Made by a program: the position numbers and the translations under genes. 64,000 nucleotides of DNA from Tsuneonella rigui (lineage in GTDB: Bacteria > Pseudomonadota > Alphaproteobacteria > Sphingomonadales > Sphingomonadaceae). How positions within the stretch are numbered: the stretch's first letter is position 1; each line of letters starts with the position of its first letter. Below the pieces are notes generated by a model that made no database searches, was not told the origin of the DNA, and saw only the letters and a program-made list of their open reading frames with translations. Below, one piece after another: positions 63,333 through 64,000 of this stretch. The stretch is taken from contig NZ_RSEL01000013.1 of assembly GCF_003958625.1 (NCBI RefSeq), forward strand, positions 186,001 through 250,000. The letters run 5' to 3'.

Positions 63333-64000
63333 ATGGCGGCTCCTGTCGTCACCATGCAGCAATTGATCGAGGCCGGCGCGCACTTCGGCCACCAGACCCA
63401 CCGCTGGAACCCGCGGATGAAGCCGTACATCTTCGGCGCCCGCAACGGTGTGCACATCATCGATCTGTCGCAGACCGTGCCGCTGATGGCGCGCGCGCTC
63501 GATTTCATCCAGGACACCGTGCGTTCGGGCGGCAAGGTGCTGTTCGTCGGCACCAAGCGCCAGGCGCAGGAGCCGATCGCCGAGGCCGCGCGCCGTTCGG
63601 GCCAGCACTTCGTCAACCACCGCTGGCTGGGCGGCATGCTCACCAACTGGAAGACCATCTCGGGCTCGATCAAGCGCCTCAAGAGCCTCGAAGAGCAGCT
63701 CTCGGGCGACACTTCGGGCCTGACCAAGAAGGAAGTCCTCCAGCTCACCCGTGAGCGTGACAAGCTCGAGCTGTCGCTCGGCGGCATCCGCGACATGGGC
63801 GGCATCCCAGCGGTGATGTTCGTGATCGACGCCAACAAGGAAGACCTCGCGATCAAGGAAGCCGGCGTGCTCGGCATCCCGGTCGTCGCGGTGCTCGATT
63901 CGAACGTCGACCCCAGCGGCATCGCCTTCCCGATCCCGGGCAACGACGACGCCGCGCGCGCCGTCCGCCTGTATTGCGACGCGGTGGCCGAAGCCGCCTC
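63333..64000 (+). CDS. rpsB: Ribosomal protein uS2 (3' end beyond window)
   Basis: The first 222 codons of 30S protein S2: [73 protein letters not shown] and [28 protein letters not shown] precedes ATG 63333. tsf, usually next, lies outside the window. Confidence 0.98.
   Translation, partial: MAAPVVTMQQLIEAGAHFGHQTHRWNPRMKPYIFGARNGVHIIDLSQTVPLMARALDFIQDTVRSGGKVLFVGTKRQAQEPIAEAARRSGQHFVNHRWLGGMLTNWKTISGSIKRLKSLEEQLSGDTSGLTKKEVLQLTRERDKLELSLGGIRDMGGIPAVMFVIDANKEDLAIKEAGVLGIPVVAVLDSNVDPSGIAFPIPGNDDAARAVRLYCDAVAEAA

Overview
The window looks like a high-GC alphaproteobacterial chromosome, most likely a member of the Sphingomonadales (Sphingomonas / Novosphingobium / Erythrobacter type). The pointers are a class I lysyl-tRNA synthetase, the ffs-dnaX-ybaB and aroQ-accB-accC orders, a TonB-dependent receptor, an orphan GTA-type 3TM holin, a DUF6456 protein, a GTTC-N7-GTTC (alphaproteobacterial) LexA box and many sphingomonad-style hypothetical proteins. 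The assignment rests on gene content only. I see no prophage, plasmid origin, insertion sequence, transposase or CRISPR array. It reads as core chromosome with small accessory patches.

Layout. 1-3.9 kb: a partial DinG-type Fe-S helicase, a REP-like palindrome, lysK and a DUF1003 membrane protein. 3.9-10.3 kb: a 2OG-Fe(II) oxygenase, cytochrome b561, an RcnB-like periplasmic protein, a tandem 21-bp repeat array, a divergent azoR/hxlR pair, a BLUF photoreceptor and a trimeric autotransporter. 10.4-16.3 kb: EttA, an M28 peptidase, a VIC-type channel, an FMN reductase and a secreted alpha/beta hydrolase. 16.3-24.2 kb: a TonB receptor, the dicarboxylate permease DctA and its divergent two-component system DctB/DctD. 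24.2-28.4 kb: two tRNAs, a polysaccharide deacetylase, a degenerate histidine kinase, an Lrp regulator and a stress protein. 28.4-36.0 kb: accC-accB-aroQ, an ABC-F protein, the 3TM holin, a DUF885 hydrolase, a LigC-type DNA ligase and tRNA-Pro.

36.2-42.3 kb: yajC-secD-secF, a short minus-strand operon (small membrane ORF, XRE regulator, glycosyltransferase), a DUF6456 protein and a CDP-alcohol phosphotransferase. 42.4-49.0 kb: Uup, a SIMPL protein, a PepSY-like protein with an OmpR/PhoQ-type two-component system, chorismate mutase and a polyprenyl diphosphate synthase. 49.2-57.8 kb: hrpB, an NDUFS4-like complex I subunit, SRP RNA, dnaX, ybaB, an SCPU protein, lon and hupB. 57.8-64 kb: a lipoprotein, a SpoU-family rRNA methyltransferase, tRNA-Tyr, a 47-aa membrane protein, a KAS III enzyme, psd-pssA, a small membrane protein with a LexA box, and rpsB (truncated by the window end).

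How parts work together. DctA (import), DctB/DctD (sensing and regulation) and the adjacent TonB receptor and hydrolase form a probable carboxylate or ester scavenging locus; its DctD lacks the sigma54-contacting GAFTGA loop. AzoR, HxlR and the BLUF protein are linked by matching TGACC-A-GGTCA palindromes, suggesting one flavin/redox/light regulon. Several unrelated loci share intergenic modules: a 27-bp GTGTGACA-type repeat, a GCATTTTCCTACACG motif and a TTTCCTACA element about 45-58 bp before start codons. The SOS-box small membrane protein beside rpsB, the azoR-hxlR-BLUF regulon and the holin/DUF6456 pair are the best candidates for undescribed biology here.
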